Positions 18,881-30,820 of a DNA stretch of 64,000 bases are shown here, in pieces. A model generated the notes under the pieces. It did not search any database. It had not been told where the DNA came from and saw nothing but the letters and a program-made list of their open reading frames with translations. Made by a program: the position numbers and the translations under genes. The stretch covers positions 63,531,001 through 63,595,000 of the forward strand of contig CANTUV010000031.1 in NCBI GenBank assembly GCA_947685225.1, read 5' to 3'. The stretch's first letter is position 1. Each line of letters opens with the position of its first letter. The DNA comes from Garcia nutans. Lineage: Eukaryota; Streptophyta; Magnoliopsida; Malpighiales; Euphorbiaceae.

Positions 18881-19296
18881 CTGTAAACCTTTAATTTTTG
18901 ACCCAGTCCAGTCCGTTATTTTTTATATAGTCCAAAATAATTTTTGTGGTATTTTAATTAAATAATTTTTATTTTAGTATTTATTATATAAAATCTTTAA
19001 TAAAAATAAAAATGGTGAAGTTAATAAAGAAAATAATAATAAATAATAAAGAAACAAAAATAAATAAAAATAATAAATAAATAAAAATAAAAATCGATGA
19101 TAAAAAATAAAAATAAATAAATAAAAATAAAAATTCATCGCCGAAAATGGAATTGGCCAAGGCCATTGCCAATTTTGCCAGCAAAATTTTTTTCCAATGC
19201 AATTTTTTCTGAAACCAAATTCTTTTCGGTTTCGGTTTCTTTTCCTAATTAATTTTAGTTATCTCAAACAATTATAATTAGGTTTATGATTTTTCC

Positions 19297-19304
19297 TATA
19301 AATA
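19297..19304 (+). promoter_or_regulatory. TATA box of TAT copy I LTR
   Basis: TATAAATA in the context TTCCTATAAATAACAC, the same context as in copy II (42974-42967, minus) and copy V (43673-43680). Confidence 0.65.
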
Positions 19305-19639
19305 ACACTTTAAAACTCAGAATAAAGGGACTGGGGGATTGAGGGAAAAATTGGTGATCGAGAATTGGAATATTAAACTTGGATTACAAAAAACCCTAGC
19401 CAAAGAAGATTAGCAACAAGCAAGCAACTAACAATTCATCAAAGGTATCCACACTGCCTTTGTTTTTGTTCATCCAGAAGTCAATTTTGGTGGAACCAAC
19501 TATGCAGGTTTGATCTTTAATCATAGATTATATATTTATGTAGCTTTGTTTCTTCGATTAATAAGAACATGAACACAATACTTTGATCCTTAAATATATA
19601 GTAATTTGATCTTTGTTTCAATAACTTAAATTGTTCCTT

Positions 19640-20230
19640 ATGTTTCCAAAACCCTAAAAAGTACTCTGTTTCTAAAAACCTCAAGAACCTTAATTTATTT
19701 CGTCTGTCTCCAAAAACCCTAATTCATTTCTTCTATTTTCAAAAACCCTAAAAACATTAAATCGTTTCTCTTATTTCCAAAAACTTTGAAAAACCCTAAC
19801 CTACTTTACAGTTTCTAAAAATCATAATTATTTTATAAGACTTTAAACTGTTTTCTTAAAACCTAAAATCAAATATGTTTTCTCTTAAAATTAATACGGT
19901 AAACCCAAGTTTTCCTAAACCCTAATCCTTAAAACCTTAAAATCTTATAAACCTAAACCTTAAAACTCAATACAGTAAACCTAAAATCACAATCCAGTAA
20001 CCGAGAGTTATAAACCTAATATCTTAAGATTCCAAAACCCTGATTTCATAATGTTACCCCTAAACCCTAATTTGATTCATGAAACCCTAACCCATTCCAA
20101 TTTTCCCAAACCTTTACAATAGGTCAAACAAATAACAATAATAATGTTAAAATTCCAAAACCCTAAATATTAATTAAAGTACTTTAAATAGAAACAGTAA
20201 ACCCTAATTTGTATCTTTACTTGCTTTTTT
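19640..20230. promoter_or_regulatory. Telobox-rich stretch in TAT LTR
   Basis: About ten AACCCTAA-type motifs (teloboxes, identical to plant telomere-repeat units) within 600 bp, irregularly spaced, downstream of the TATA box. The copy II LTR has TTTAGGG motifs in the corresponding region. Confidence 0.6.
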
Positions 20231-21017
20231 TAATTTTAGATTTGATTATGTAGTTTATTATATGCTTTGATGGTTGATTTATTTAATTTCAATACTTTAT
20301 TTATTTAATTTATCATGGATGGATGTTTTCTTTATTGTTATTATTTATTTGTTTTAGTATTAAAATTGTAAGAGATATGTTTCCACTTTGTGGGTACCTC
20401 ATTAGTTAAATATCATATAATTTAAATTGCTTTTATATTTTGGACCAATGTAAAGGACATGTTTCTACCTTCTGGTAGGTGTCCTATTTAGTTTAGACAT
20501 GGATGATGTAAGGACATGTTTCCATCTTCGGATGGGTGTCCATTTATTTGCTTTGTTTTGACATTGCTTTGATTTTAATATAATGATGCTTTATTTCAAT
20601 TATTGCATGTAATATGGATAATTTTGTTATACTGAAGAATTTTATAATATTAAGACCTACAAAGGAGGCCGTTTCCAATGAACCGGGCATTGTGGGAGTG
20701 TTGGGCCATTTCTCACCTTCCCAGCGCGTACTAAACTTTCCGAACCCATTAGGGGGTTGGGGATTCCTTAGGAATCAAGTCATCCATCCCTTTCTTTCTC
20801 CTGGCTCGTCTAGGTGGCAACTCCATTTTCTTCAGACTTAGGTTCGTGTTCTCTAAGGCCCCGAGCCTAAAAAGTGCCGAAATTGCAAGAACCATTCCAC
20901 CGGGAGTGGGGGCAAAAATCTCCGCTCACAAGTATCCTACTATTTCTAAATAGTAACTTACTATTCATCAATAGTGAAATTTACTTTTTGAATTTTATTT
21001 TTCCTTTGCCATTCCTC

Positions 21018-21024
21018 TATATAA
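21018..21024 (+). promoter_or_regulatory. TATA box of the antisense gene, copy II
   Basis: TATATAA in CCTCTATATAAATGA, about 95 bp upstream of the ATG at 21119, conserved with copy I. Confidence 0.6.
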
Positions 21025-22443
21025 ATGACTAATTTCTTCATTTCATTCACAATAAACTTTTCATTCCATTCATTCATAGCTATAAGCCTTTCAAGTTTAG
21101 CATACTGTTTTGAAAAAAATGCACGCTTCAAGATCAATAACTCATTCTAATGCTGAGTTATTGGAATTTATTCGGCGGCATGAAGATGGAAATATAGGTC
21201 TACTAGCTGGGATGTCGTTTCATCATAGTTCAAATCAAAAGAGCAAGGTAATTATTTATTTTAACAACAAATTATTTTGGTTTTTTGTGTGTTTTTTTTC
21301 TTCTTTTTCTTTTTTTTATTTTGTTTATTGTTCTTTTTTTTTATTTACATTTTTATTTATTTAGTTTGCTGTTCTTATTTTTTATTTACGTTTTTATTTT
21401 TTCTATTTTTTTCTTTTCATATATTTTTTATTTTTCTAGAAAATTTAGGAAAAATATATTCATTTAAGAATTTAAGTAGATAGAATATAAATTAATTTAG
21501 CCTAAAATCGATGGTATTGATATAATGATATACTTACCTTGTGTTAACTTACCTGGCTCTATGTTAGAGTGATTGTTGTGTTATTTGGGGAGGAGGGTGT
21601 GTATACAAAGCCCGACAATGGTATGATGTAGCGCCTTCTCGGGTAAGGCAGATCATCCGAGATTATGGCTTTGAGAGCTTCATCTTACAATTACCATCCG
21701 AGGTGTAACACCCCCATATCCAATGCACACACACTACAACACCCACAATGTAGCATAAGTGCACCGAACATAGGGATGCTACGATTTTCTTAACATTCAA
21801 AACATTTTAAACTTGATACCATAATCTTTATCACTATACATTATAGTAAATAAGTGATCAATTTGTAATACAAAACAAAATAGAGACATTTATTTAAAAC
21901 GCAGCGGAATTTATAAAATCTTTACATATTTGAAAACACTTAATTCCATATTTACAAATGTGCATATATTTACATTATAAACATTACTTTACAAAATATA
22001 AAGAAGTAGTACATGATTGGCAAGTTTCTTCTGATCTTTAAGTTCCCAAAATCAACTCTTCAATGTCTACTCTCACTCGGTCTCGAAGAGCTCTCGGGTT
22101 CAACTCTAACAACTCTATTACCTGCGCGATTAAACACTATCGCGCTAAGCCAACGGCTTAGTAGGATAAAAAATGCTAATGCTATGCTTTAGTGCAATGC
22201 AATGTCAATTCTCAATCCATATTATACATGTAACATCATATACTCAAAGCTAACAACATACCACATTTCAACATCTTTTCATTAACTCATAACATTGTTT
22301 AAGACATTCAGATAACCTAGACACCTATGGGCCCAACAAGTATTTAATACGATATTCAGAGTTCAGAGTTACTGCTTTGGTTCATAATCACAATAATCAC
22401 GCCCGTAGGCAATATATATATATATATATATCTATCCATGGAT

Positions 22444-22714
22444 AGTGTAACAGACCCAGTCTCTTGGACCATCAACTCAACACATTTGAGGAGATCCTCA
22501 ACCCGGCAAGACTGTTACAAATCATATATCTCATAGTGTAACAGACCCAGTCTCTTGGACCGTCAACTCAACACATTTGAGGAGATCCTCAACCCGGCAA
22601 GACTGTTACAAATCATATATCTCATATTCACAATTCTCATAGTGTAACAGACCCAGTCTCTTGGACCATCAACTCAACACATTTGAGGAGATCCTCAACC
22701 CGGCAAGACTGTTA
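22444..22714. repeat. Three-copy tandem repeat in the solo LTR, each unit bounded by inverted ends
   Basis: Units start AGTGTAACAGACCCAG at 22444, 22535 and 22641 (spacings 91 and 106; the third is preceded by a 15-bp extra). Each unit opens with GTAACAG and closes with CTGTTAC, and has a central TGAGG-AGAT-CCTCA hairpin. The three copies are nearly identical, so the amplification is recent. Confidence 0.9.
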
Positions 22715-23179
22715 CCTTTCATCATTTCTTAGGCATGCCACCCAAATCCAGAACTCTGAAACTGAATAACATATTAAACAAAAAAATCATTTATTATATA
22801 GTTACCATTTCCATTCTCAAATTCTCATCACATTTAGGCAAACATGCCTTCTTTCTTTCAATTGCATCATCATAGCCAATCACAATGGCTTTACATCATA
22901 TCACATCTTTGATACAAGATTTCAATGTACATTACTCATGAAACACATTACCATTCACAATACATAACATAACATTGTTCAATCTCAACAATGCAATTAG
23001 GGCAAAGAACACTTAATATCATTCATAGATTTAGGATCTTCCACATCCATTTGATTAGATCATTCCATGCTTTAAGTATGTTTAAAGTGTTTAGGATTAG
23101 GTTTAGGTACCAAAGTACCTTTGAAGAATCAAAACAATGCAAAATGAACAAAGAAATAAAACCCTAACCAACACTATTG

Positions 23180-23455
23180 AGGAACACGGGCAGCTCACTT
23201 TGAGGGACATGGCCAAGCTTGCGGCCGTGTCTCTCAACACCAAAACTTCCCGAGACAGACACGGGCAGATGACACGGCCGTGTCTCTCAACCAAAGACAG
23301 ACAGTAGCAAACACCTTCAAGGGACACGGCCAAGCCAGTGGCCGTGTCACCCCAAAACTTGCCCAACACGGCCAAGATCCTTCCAACTTGGCCGTGTCAC
23401 CCAAATTTCTCAAGTCTTGGCCGTGTCTCTCATTGATTCCAGCCGTGTCACTCAA
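23180..23455. repeat. GC-rich hairpin cluster in the solo LTR
   Basis: ACACGGCC / GGCCGTGT arms repeat around AAGCTTGC-type or shorter centres. They are preceded by TTAGGATTAGGTTTAGGTAC, as in the Athila-like LTR. Frames crossing it are repeat by-products. Confidence 0.7.
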
Positions 23456-26219
23456 AAACACAACCCAAATCAAAACCAACACTCTTCCAAATGCATTTTC
23501 ACACCCTTTTGCACAACAATAACTTCATTCAATTGGTTCTAATCAATGTTATTAACACATACCATACATATTCATCACATTAACCACTTAAACAACACAT
23601 AAACATTACATTAAAACATTCACCAATACCAAACCCTAAAACCAACTTCCCACTTGATCTTCCACAATCAACCTCCACATATCTAACCATATTCACAACC
23701 AAACCAACACCAATTCCATCTTTTAACTTACAATCACTTTAAACACTTATAAACACATATCAAACACACCAAATCATCACATCAACAAATCACAATTTCA
23801 TTTAGACACAACTTCAAAATTGACAAAAGGGAAACAAGAGAATTCTTACCTTAAATGAAGAAATTCCACAAATCTTCAACTTGGTTCTTCAATTCTCCCT
23901 TCAATCTTGATTCTAGCATCAAGAACACTTCTCTTTCCCTTTCTCTTCTTCAATCGTCGACACCCAAAATGAGAGGAAAGAAAATAATCAAAAGTCAAAC
24001 CTTCTTTTCTTCTTTAAATCTCCACCAAGAGATTTTACCCAAATATTTACCAAAATGCCCTTATTCATATAATTACCTTTTTGTCTCATATATGCCCAAT
24101 TAAGTAATTATACAAATCTCAAATAAATATCTTCTCTTGCATTGACTCTCCATTTGACTTATGTATATTTTAATTATATCATCATATAAACAACATATAA
24201 ACTTATCTCTAAACCCTCTTTCTTTCCCACAACACATATACATATACACTTTCCTTCAATTTATTTTCTCTTACAATATAAACAACAACAATAACAACAA
24301 CAAAATCAAAACTTCTAGGGCATGCATGAGGATATTACACGAGGAGTGTCCGATAGACCAGAGCGTGATTCAAGCACTTGCAGATTGATGGTTGGACATA
24401 ACTCATAGTTTTCACTTGCCCAATGAAGAGATGACAATTGGTTCGCTCAATTATACAGCTATAACTGGCATTCGGTATGATGGTCTTCCGGTTCCTCTTA
24501 TCAACGATATTCTGACATATGAAGAAATTAAACAATTAATTGGTATGGAACCATCATTTAAAGGGCCTTTGAAGATAAAAATCAAGCCTATTCATAGTTA
24601 TTGGATGAACTATGAAGGACGGGTTCACAGAGACAGCCCAACAGTATGCTAGAGGATTTTTGTTGTATTTGCTCGGGTCGACCATTTTAGGCAGCACCAA
24701 ATCTGGCATCCATTTGTTAGTGTTGAGGGCCCTTACTTATATGAGGATGGTACCACTTTACGGATGGCGTGAAGTTGGTCTTGCATGTCTTTACCATGGT
24801 CTTGACAAAATTTGCCGAAAAAAGAAGTCTTTTGCTGGTTTTATGGTGGTTGTCGAGGTACTCTTCTTCAACCAATGTCAATTCCATTCTTATTCCTGTA
24901 TGAATTTGATTTTTATTATTGTTGTAGGCATGGGCATATGGGCACAATCATGTGAGGATGCCTGGTATTTCCCGAAAGAGAGTCAGGTATCCGAGATCAA
25001 ATTTCTGGTTGCCAGAGTGTGTAGAAGTTCCCGGCTCTCACCATGTGCATACCCAATGCTTTGTCTTGAGCTGCCTAACCTAGGACTAGGTAAAATAACA
25101 TTAGCATACTTTAAAATTTATATGAAAATTTACTTACCTTATGTCATTTTGTAGGTTAATTTGGCTTGGTGGAATATAGAAGAGGGAATAAACTGGACTT
25201 CCTCCATGAATGTCGCACTGCCTTTTCAACATACTCATCGAGTCATTGCCGGCCCTGTGTCTAGTGGCTAATTTCTCAGAGAGAGAGTATACGAGTGGTT
25301 TCTTAGTCCCGAGTAGTAGAGGATCTCGATGCATTGCCTGGAATATACCTTGAATATCACATCAATGCCGGAGAATGCATGGTGGTTGGCCCGACACGGC
25401 TATGATGTTGAAACATTTCTCTATCCACCGGGTGCATCATATACCCAGTTTATTCAAACTGGGCTTTTGAACTTTGACGTATCTCCTGTTGGTGTATGAG
25501 AAATTTTTGAAGAAAATGATGATAGAGATGAAGAGGAACATCATGGAGAGGGAGGAGAGTTTGTTCCACATCTCGGGGCTAGCACTTCTTAGGTAAGCTT
25601 TTACCATTTTTCCATTGCAATCTTTTCTTCATTAATTTATTTTAACTTTTCTAATGATTGTTGCAGGCTGCTGACTCATTTGACTATGAGGCTGGACCTT
25701 CTTTTACTGCTCCTTCATTTGCTCATTCTAGTCCACCAGATATGCCATCTCATCCACAGGGTATTGATATCAATTACCTGGTAAGTTTTCTTGTTTAATG
25801 GTAATTTATGCTATATGTATGCATTTATGCATGATTATGTATGCTCTTACTCTTTTCCTTTCTATCTCACAGTGGATGCTTGAAGAACAAAACAAGAAAC
25901 TTCAAGAAGAGTTGGCCGCTAGTCGTCAACAGGTTTCCCATTTTGAAAATTTGTACCATCAATTAGAGCAAAATTTCTGAGACTTCCAATTTTAGGGGAT
26001 GAGAGATCCTAGTGCTTCTTCATCTAGAGGCCCCCAAACTGATGACCATGAGATCCTTTCATCTACATCTGATGAGGACCGTTACAGATCGAAACTCCAA
26101 GGTAATAGAGATTCTGGTGCTCCTACTTTGGGCGGACTTGGGATGGGTGATATGCCTCCTCCTCCGACAGGCGATGATTTTTTCAGAGCTTTATTTGAGG
26201 ATCTACCACCTCCTTCTTA

Positions 26220-27944
26220 GTGATGTATGAGTATTGTATCAATTGAGCAAACATTGTATAATAAAAATAATAATGATATATATTTTTTTTCTGTAACTCT
26301 TTTTTCTTCTCTCTCTCTCTCTCTTTTTTAAAATCAAATGTTGGTATTGCAAAATCAATGTCAATGTACCTCAGGACTTGATTTTCAAATTAACATATCT
26401 ATAACATGACAACCCTAGTTACCATACTAAACTCGGGAATCATTTCTATTTAAGTAAGAATTGTTGCACTTCAGATAGGCACATACACATTACTTGGTCA
26501 AAGATCTCATTTGAGTTTGAATAATATCTATCTCATATGCATGCTTATTCAAACTATCTCCACTAATAGACTCTACCTACCAAGAGAGATCAACAGGTCT
26601 TTGATAGGTTTGAAATGGGGTCTATAAGGTGCATGGGTTAAATGAAGGCCATTTGTAAGTTGGAGCTGATGTGACACAATGGACAAACCTTCATACTATA
26701 AATTTTCTTATTTGAACTTTAGACAACTGGGAGCAATTAATCTGGATCTTGATTAGGACAGTCTTTGCCCTTGCAAAAAGTTTGTTACCCAAATTCATTT
26801 CTTTTCTTCTTCTCCCTTTTCTTTCTTTTTATTTTTCTTACTCTTCCCTTTCCTTTGAGAATTTTATCATTTTGTCTTTCTTCCTTATAGTATATAGTTT
26901 TTAAGAACTGGATGGTCTTTCTCCCTTTTTCTCTGATTTTGATCGAATCTTTGGTTGGGTTGGACCGATGAAGTCAAACTATCCTTATAAACCAAATGGA
27001 AGCCTTTTGTTGTCATAGGTAATCGAGAACTCAGCTGGATTTTTAAACCATTTTGGGTTTTCTTTTCTTCTTTTTTCTATTTTTTTCTTTTCTATTTTTT
27101 TTCTTTTATCTTTTTTTATTTCTTTTTATTTCTTTTTTTTTCCTTTTATTTCTTTTCTTTTTTTTTGGTTCTAGCTCAAACAGAGTTGTCTTGTTTGTAC
27201 CAACTTGGGTTTCCAATAATGGATGAGTGGAGTGTTATAAATCTCCTTTAACAGGGATAAATCATTAGTTACTCTAATGTTATCTTGATAGATTGGAGAT
27301 ATTAAGTGAACTTCAACTACCCTTATGGTCTTGAAAACTTCAACTATCTTCATGGTCTTGACTATTCATTTCTTTCTTTGATCTTCTTGCCTTTTCATCT
27401 TAGTGATCATAAGACTTGTCAAAAGTATCATAATAGCTCAGGGTAGGTGTTGGGGTTTGTAAGCCAATGAAAAGAAAGTTAAAATTTTATGAAGGCTCAA
27501 AGGGACAACTAGGGATTGATATTTAATTAGGAGGATACTAGTTGTTGGCTAACCAAACAATGCCTAGATCATTTCTCTCTTAAATATGCAGAGTTGAATT
27601 TCGCCTCGAAAGTTTTTCAAAGCAAGTTCTAAGACTGACTAGGACCTAGATAAAGGTAATTATGCAGGAGCCCTCTCTAAGTAAGCATACACAACTCAAT
27701 GCTATAGAGGAATTCCCTAACCTAGTAAAGTCATTCAAGGCATGACGCCTAGACACATTAATTTATGAACATCAAGCTAGATACCTTATCGGTTGAGCAC
27801 CAAAATGAACGAATACCAACAAAAATTTTGACAAAAATAATTTATTTCAAGCAACTTTAAATTTGAAAAACACAATTGTTCCAATTAAATATTAAAGAAA
27901 GTAAAATTGAAAAGCAACATTCAAGCTAAGGAAAGTTTGCTGAG
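26220..27944. other. Non-coding tail of TAT copy II between gag and the antisense gene
   Basis: No gene seen. It holds a CT-rich tract (26290-26330), a long pyrimidine tract (27040-27175) equivalent to the purine tract of copy I, and two or three units of the 27-bp repeat (27300-27360). From about 27400 to 27944 it matches 53935-54490 of copy IV in reverse, showing that gag joins this tail the same way in both copies. Confidence 0.65.
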
Positions 27945-29342
27945 TTAAGCTTCTTCTCCTTTCACATCTTCAATATTCCCATCTTGAAAGGATGATAAAA
28001 CAAAATCTTCTTCCCATCCTTTTCCTTCCATGAAGGTTGCTGGTGGTGGTACTCTATTGAACCTTGGCAATGGATTGCCTTTGGTGTTTGGCTTGTTGGG
28101 CATGGGTAACTTTCCATTATCAATCAAATTTTGGATATCATGCCTCAACCTCACACATCTATCCGTGTCGTGTCCTTGCATTTGATGAAATTGACAAAAT
28201 GCCTTAGTGTTGAAATTAGGTGGGAGAGGGTTAGGCAAAGGATGAGGATTTAAGGGTTGTAACAATCCCTTCTTTTGTAGCTTATTGACAACCCAAGATA
28301 GCGGTTTCCCTAATTTTAAAAACTGCCTTCTTGTTCCTTGGCTAGTAGCATTAACACCAACTTCTTTTTGCGTGCTTTGATTTCTAGACTGGTAGTTCCC
28401 TTTCTCATTCCTTCTTATTGAAAAGCAATTCTTCTCCCTTTCCCATTCTTCAATTTGCAGACCAGCTTGGAGGAGATCTTTAAAATCACGGATGAGTATA
28501 TGAGACATCCTTTCATGAAGACTAGGCAACACCCCTCTCACAATCATCCTTATTTGATCAGATTCATCAGGCCTTTTCTTGAGCAAAGCGGCCTTATTTC
28601 TCCATCTTTTCACATGGTCCACAAAATTCTCGTTTGGCCTTTGTCTAATGGACTCAACTTCCATTAAGGTAACTTCCATCTCAACATTGTATCCATATTG
28701 TTGGATGAAGGCCTTGTATAGTAGATCCCAACTCTTTTGTGTTCCTTCTTCTAAGGTATTGAGCCAATTTTGGATAACAGGATCCAATGAGAGTATGAAG
28801 TACCTTAGAGTTTGAGATTTAGTAGCTCAGGTAGACTGCATACCAGTGATATACTGCTTCACATGGAGATGAGGATTTCCAGATCCATCAAACTTCGCAA
28901 AAGATGGCATCTTGAATTTGTATGGAACTTCTTCATCTAGCTCAAATAATTTGTCAACTTTGGACATTTCTTTGGTTTTCAACTTCTTCTCAAATTTCTT
29001 TTCTAAATCCGTAATCATCTTTTCAACATCAGAAGCTTATGTTTTCTCCATAGCTAATCTTTCAACAATCTTCGGTTCTTTCTTCTTGTCTTGAGGATCT
29101 TGGAAATATTGATCCCAATCATCATCATCATCAATGATCACCTTATCATCATCAAAAACCACTTCACCAACTTTAGTCTTCCCTTTGTCCTTTGGCTCCT
29201 TTGTGCTAGCGGATGCTTCAGCATGATTTCCTAAAATCACAGCCAATTGGTTCTTCATGGTCTCAGCCAGGGCTTCTTTTATTTCTTCCATCTTGGCATT
29301 GAGGGCATCATCCACCATTCTTTGAATTTGTTCGGGCTCCAT
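27945..29342 (-). pseudogene. Gag of TAT copy II
   Basis: Starts at ATG 29342 (MEPEQIQRMVDDALNAKMEE). An acidic linker follows, then a conserved MPSFAKFDGSGNPHLHVKQY block that opens the retrotransposon gag domain, then the capsid core (VESIRQRPNENFVDHVKRW, MIVRGVLPSL) and a zinc-binding-like FCQFHQMQGHDTDRC near the end. Gag forms the particle. Two in-frame stops split it: TAA at 29037-29039 and TGA at 28827-28829; the TGA is also in copy IV. The last 280 codons are open. Copy V has a sense codon at the TGA site. Confidence 0.85.
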
Positions 29343-30496
29343 TGCTTTTGGTGAGCAAGTGATTGAGTCATTGATAGATTCTTCATCTCCGGCGTAGGTC
29401 AGATTGTTGTAAGCTTTTGAACTGTCATAATCCAGGGTTATGAGCCAGAGAGGATTAATGATATGAGATGCAAATGTATGTATGCATGTATGCACAAACA
29501 ATCAACAAACAAGGACAAATAGGATGTTCCTTCCAACCTTATAACATCCATACACGAATGGTGAGTCTCTTTTCCTACGTATATGGCTAACAAAAATACC
29601 AACATAGGGTATCTTGTTTTCGAATAATTCCCTCAGACATTTCAACCAATAGTTATATTTTTGAAAACAAAAATCAGTTCATGATAATTCCCATTAATTA
29701 GGTTTTAATCCATTCAACCAACTATAGTAGCTTTTATGCTATATTGGATTAAAACTAAATTAAGAGGTTTATTATAAATAGATTTCTCACTTGAAAAAGC
29801 AACTAATGATTCATGCCAAAAACAAGCCCATGATTAATTATTCTTGGTATAAACTAGGCTCATAATTGATTTTTGGTATTTCATAATTGACCTAAATATT
29901 TGTAAGCTCTTTTAGATGAAAAGAATTTTGTTTCTAAGCCCATTTTAAAAAAGATTTTAGAAAAATAGATTTTGGGCTTAGTATTTTGGGTCATGAGCAA
30001 AAGAATTTTTGATTTGTTTTTAGAAAAGTTTTATGTCCAAAGACCATCTTGAAAAGTTTTAAAAATAGCTTTGGCCTTTTGGACTTTAAAGAAAAATTTA
30101 TTTTGAGCTTACAGTATATGTAGGTCATATTACAAAAAGAACAAACAAAATAAGCCATGATTTAAGCCAAGATAAATTAACCATAGTCAAACAACAAGCA
30201 TTTGGGGAAAAAACCTAAGGAAAGTAACTAGGCCAATTACATGAGCTTTAGTCTTTGGGTTAAAAGGCTTAGGTTCCCATAGCAAGTATATACCAAATGG
30301 TATGAGGCTATGAGTGGTTATTCCATGCTCGATCTCCATACCTTGAGTAAAAGTATGGTATCCCTTACATAACACAACACGGGTTACACGGGCATCTTAA
30401 CTCACGCACACGATGCAATCTATTATGATTCAATGGATAATATCATGATAAGAAAGAATAGAATAATATAAAGACCAACTAAATCAACTTCTCTTA
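29343..30496. other. Leader of TAT copy II
   Basis: Between primer-binding site and gag. No gene seen; it is homologous to 44910-45990 (copy V) and 51669-52543 (copy IV), including the GGTTTTAATCCATTCAACCA region. Short open frames are not conserved. Confidence 0.6.
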
Positions 30497-30514
30497 TCCC
30501 CAATGGAGTCGCCA
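30497..30514 (-). other. Primer-binding site of TAT copy II
   Basis: On the minus strand TGGCGACTCCATTGGGGA begins one base after the LTR end CTCACA. This form is used by Ogre/TAT elements and matches a tRNA-Arg 3' end. Confidence 0.8.
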
Positions 30515-30515
30515 C

Positions 30516-30820
30516 TGTGAGCGAGGATTTTTGCCCCCACTCCCGGTGGAATGGTTCTTATGACTTCGGCACGGTTTAGGCTTAGGGCCTTAGAGAACAC
30601 GGACCTAAGTCCGAAGAAAATGGAGTCACCCCCCGAATGGGCCGGGATAAAGAAAGGGGTGGATGACACAATTCCTAAGGAATCCCCAACCCCCTAATGG
30701 GTTCAAAAAGTTGGGTGCGTGTGGGGAAGGTGAGAAATAGCCCAGCACCCCCACAATGCCCTGTTCATTAGAACTGGCCTCCTTTGCAGGTCTTAATATT
30801 ATAAAATTCTTAAGTATAAC
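30516..30820 (-). mobile_element. 5' LTR of TAT copy II, 3' segment
   Basis: Ends (minus strand) CCTCGCTCACA at 30516, with the GGGAGTGGGGGCAAAAATC block just inside, as in the copy I LTR. At 30820 it is cut by element B and continues at 41479. Confidence 0.85.
30816..30820. repeat. Target-site duplication of element B, left copy (ATAAC)
   Basis: ATAAC precedes the element's TG; the right copy is 41479-41483. Confidence 0.9.

Larger units (their letters stand above)
16896..20930 (+). mobile_element. TAT/Ogre copy I, right segment with 3' LTR
   Basis: Continues copy I after the nested Athila-like element: N-terminal exons of the antisense gene (18106-16896), its promoter region, the hairpin array (18502-18800), polypurine tract (18871-18880) and 3' LTR (18882-20930). 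The LTR directly abuts sequence belonging to the oppositely oriented TAT copy II at 20931. Confidence 0.75.
18882..20930 (+). mobile_element. 3' LTR of TAT copy I
   Basis: 2,049 bp, starting TGTAAACC and ending CCGCTCACA. The order matches the LTR of copy II: an AT-rich simple-sequence stretch (18960-19130), a GGCCAAGGCC inverted-repeat patch (19145-19185), a TATA box, an AACCCTAA-rich stretch (19640-20230), paired 'GGACATGTTTCCA..' repeats (20380-20550), then the conserved end with GGGAGTGGGGGCAAAAATC. Confidence 0.85.
21704..24339 (-). mobile_element. Solo chromovirus LTR inside the antisense gene
   Basis: 2,636 bp from TGTAACACCC to GGATATTACA, homologous to the element A LTR but clearly diverged, with no internal region. 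CGAGG stands on both sides (21699-21703 and 24340-24344), and removing the LTR restores the reading LPSE|ECPID of the antisense gene. It therefore inserted as a full element and lost its interior by LTR-LTR recombination. It carries the hairpin pair (22124-22161), the GGTAAG site (23845-23850) and a hairpin cluster (23180-23455). Confidence 0.95.
21119..26219 (+). pseudogene. Antisense plant-mobile-domain gene of TAT copy II, multi-exon
   Basis: Transcribed opposite to the retroelement. Exon 1 is 21119-21247 (MHASRSITHSNAELLEF). After a T-rich intron, exon 2 (about 21594) reads WYDVAPSRVRQII up to 21703, where the solo LTR interrupts, and resumes at 24340 with the plant mobile domain core (FHLPNEEMTIG, AITGIRYDGLPVPL, LYLLGSTILG, LACLYHGLDKICRKK). 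Small introns follow at 24858-24927, 25090-25154, 25593-25666 and 25781-25872, each with GT...AG ends. The C-terminus has a coiled coil (WMLEEQNKKLQEELAASRQQ) and an acidic/proline tail ending DLPPPS. Breaks: CGA to TGA just before WLDITHSF, a frameshift after SYWMNY shared with copy I, a weakened first acceptor, and further stops. The family is nuclear in plants; its role in retroelements is unknown. Confidence 0.75.

Noticed and set aside
22411..22432. (TA)n run in the solo LTR, also near 32040 and 40058
   Set aside because: Ordinary short microsatellites with no further structure.
22444..22714. Regularly spaced direct repeats that could suggest a CRISPR-like array
   Set aside because: Only three long units of about 90 bp inside a plant LTR, spacers are part of the repeat, and there are no cas genes.
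30187..30375. Short open frames in the TAT leader (also 45752-45952 and 30484-30669)
   Set aside because: Not conserved between copies II, IV and V, and without recognisable domains.
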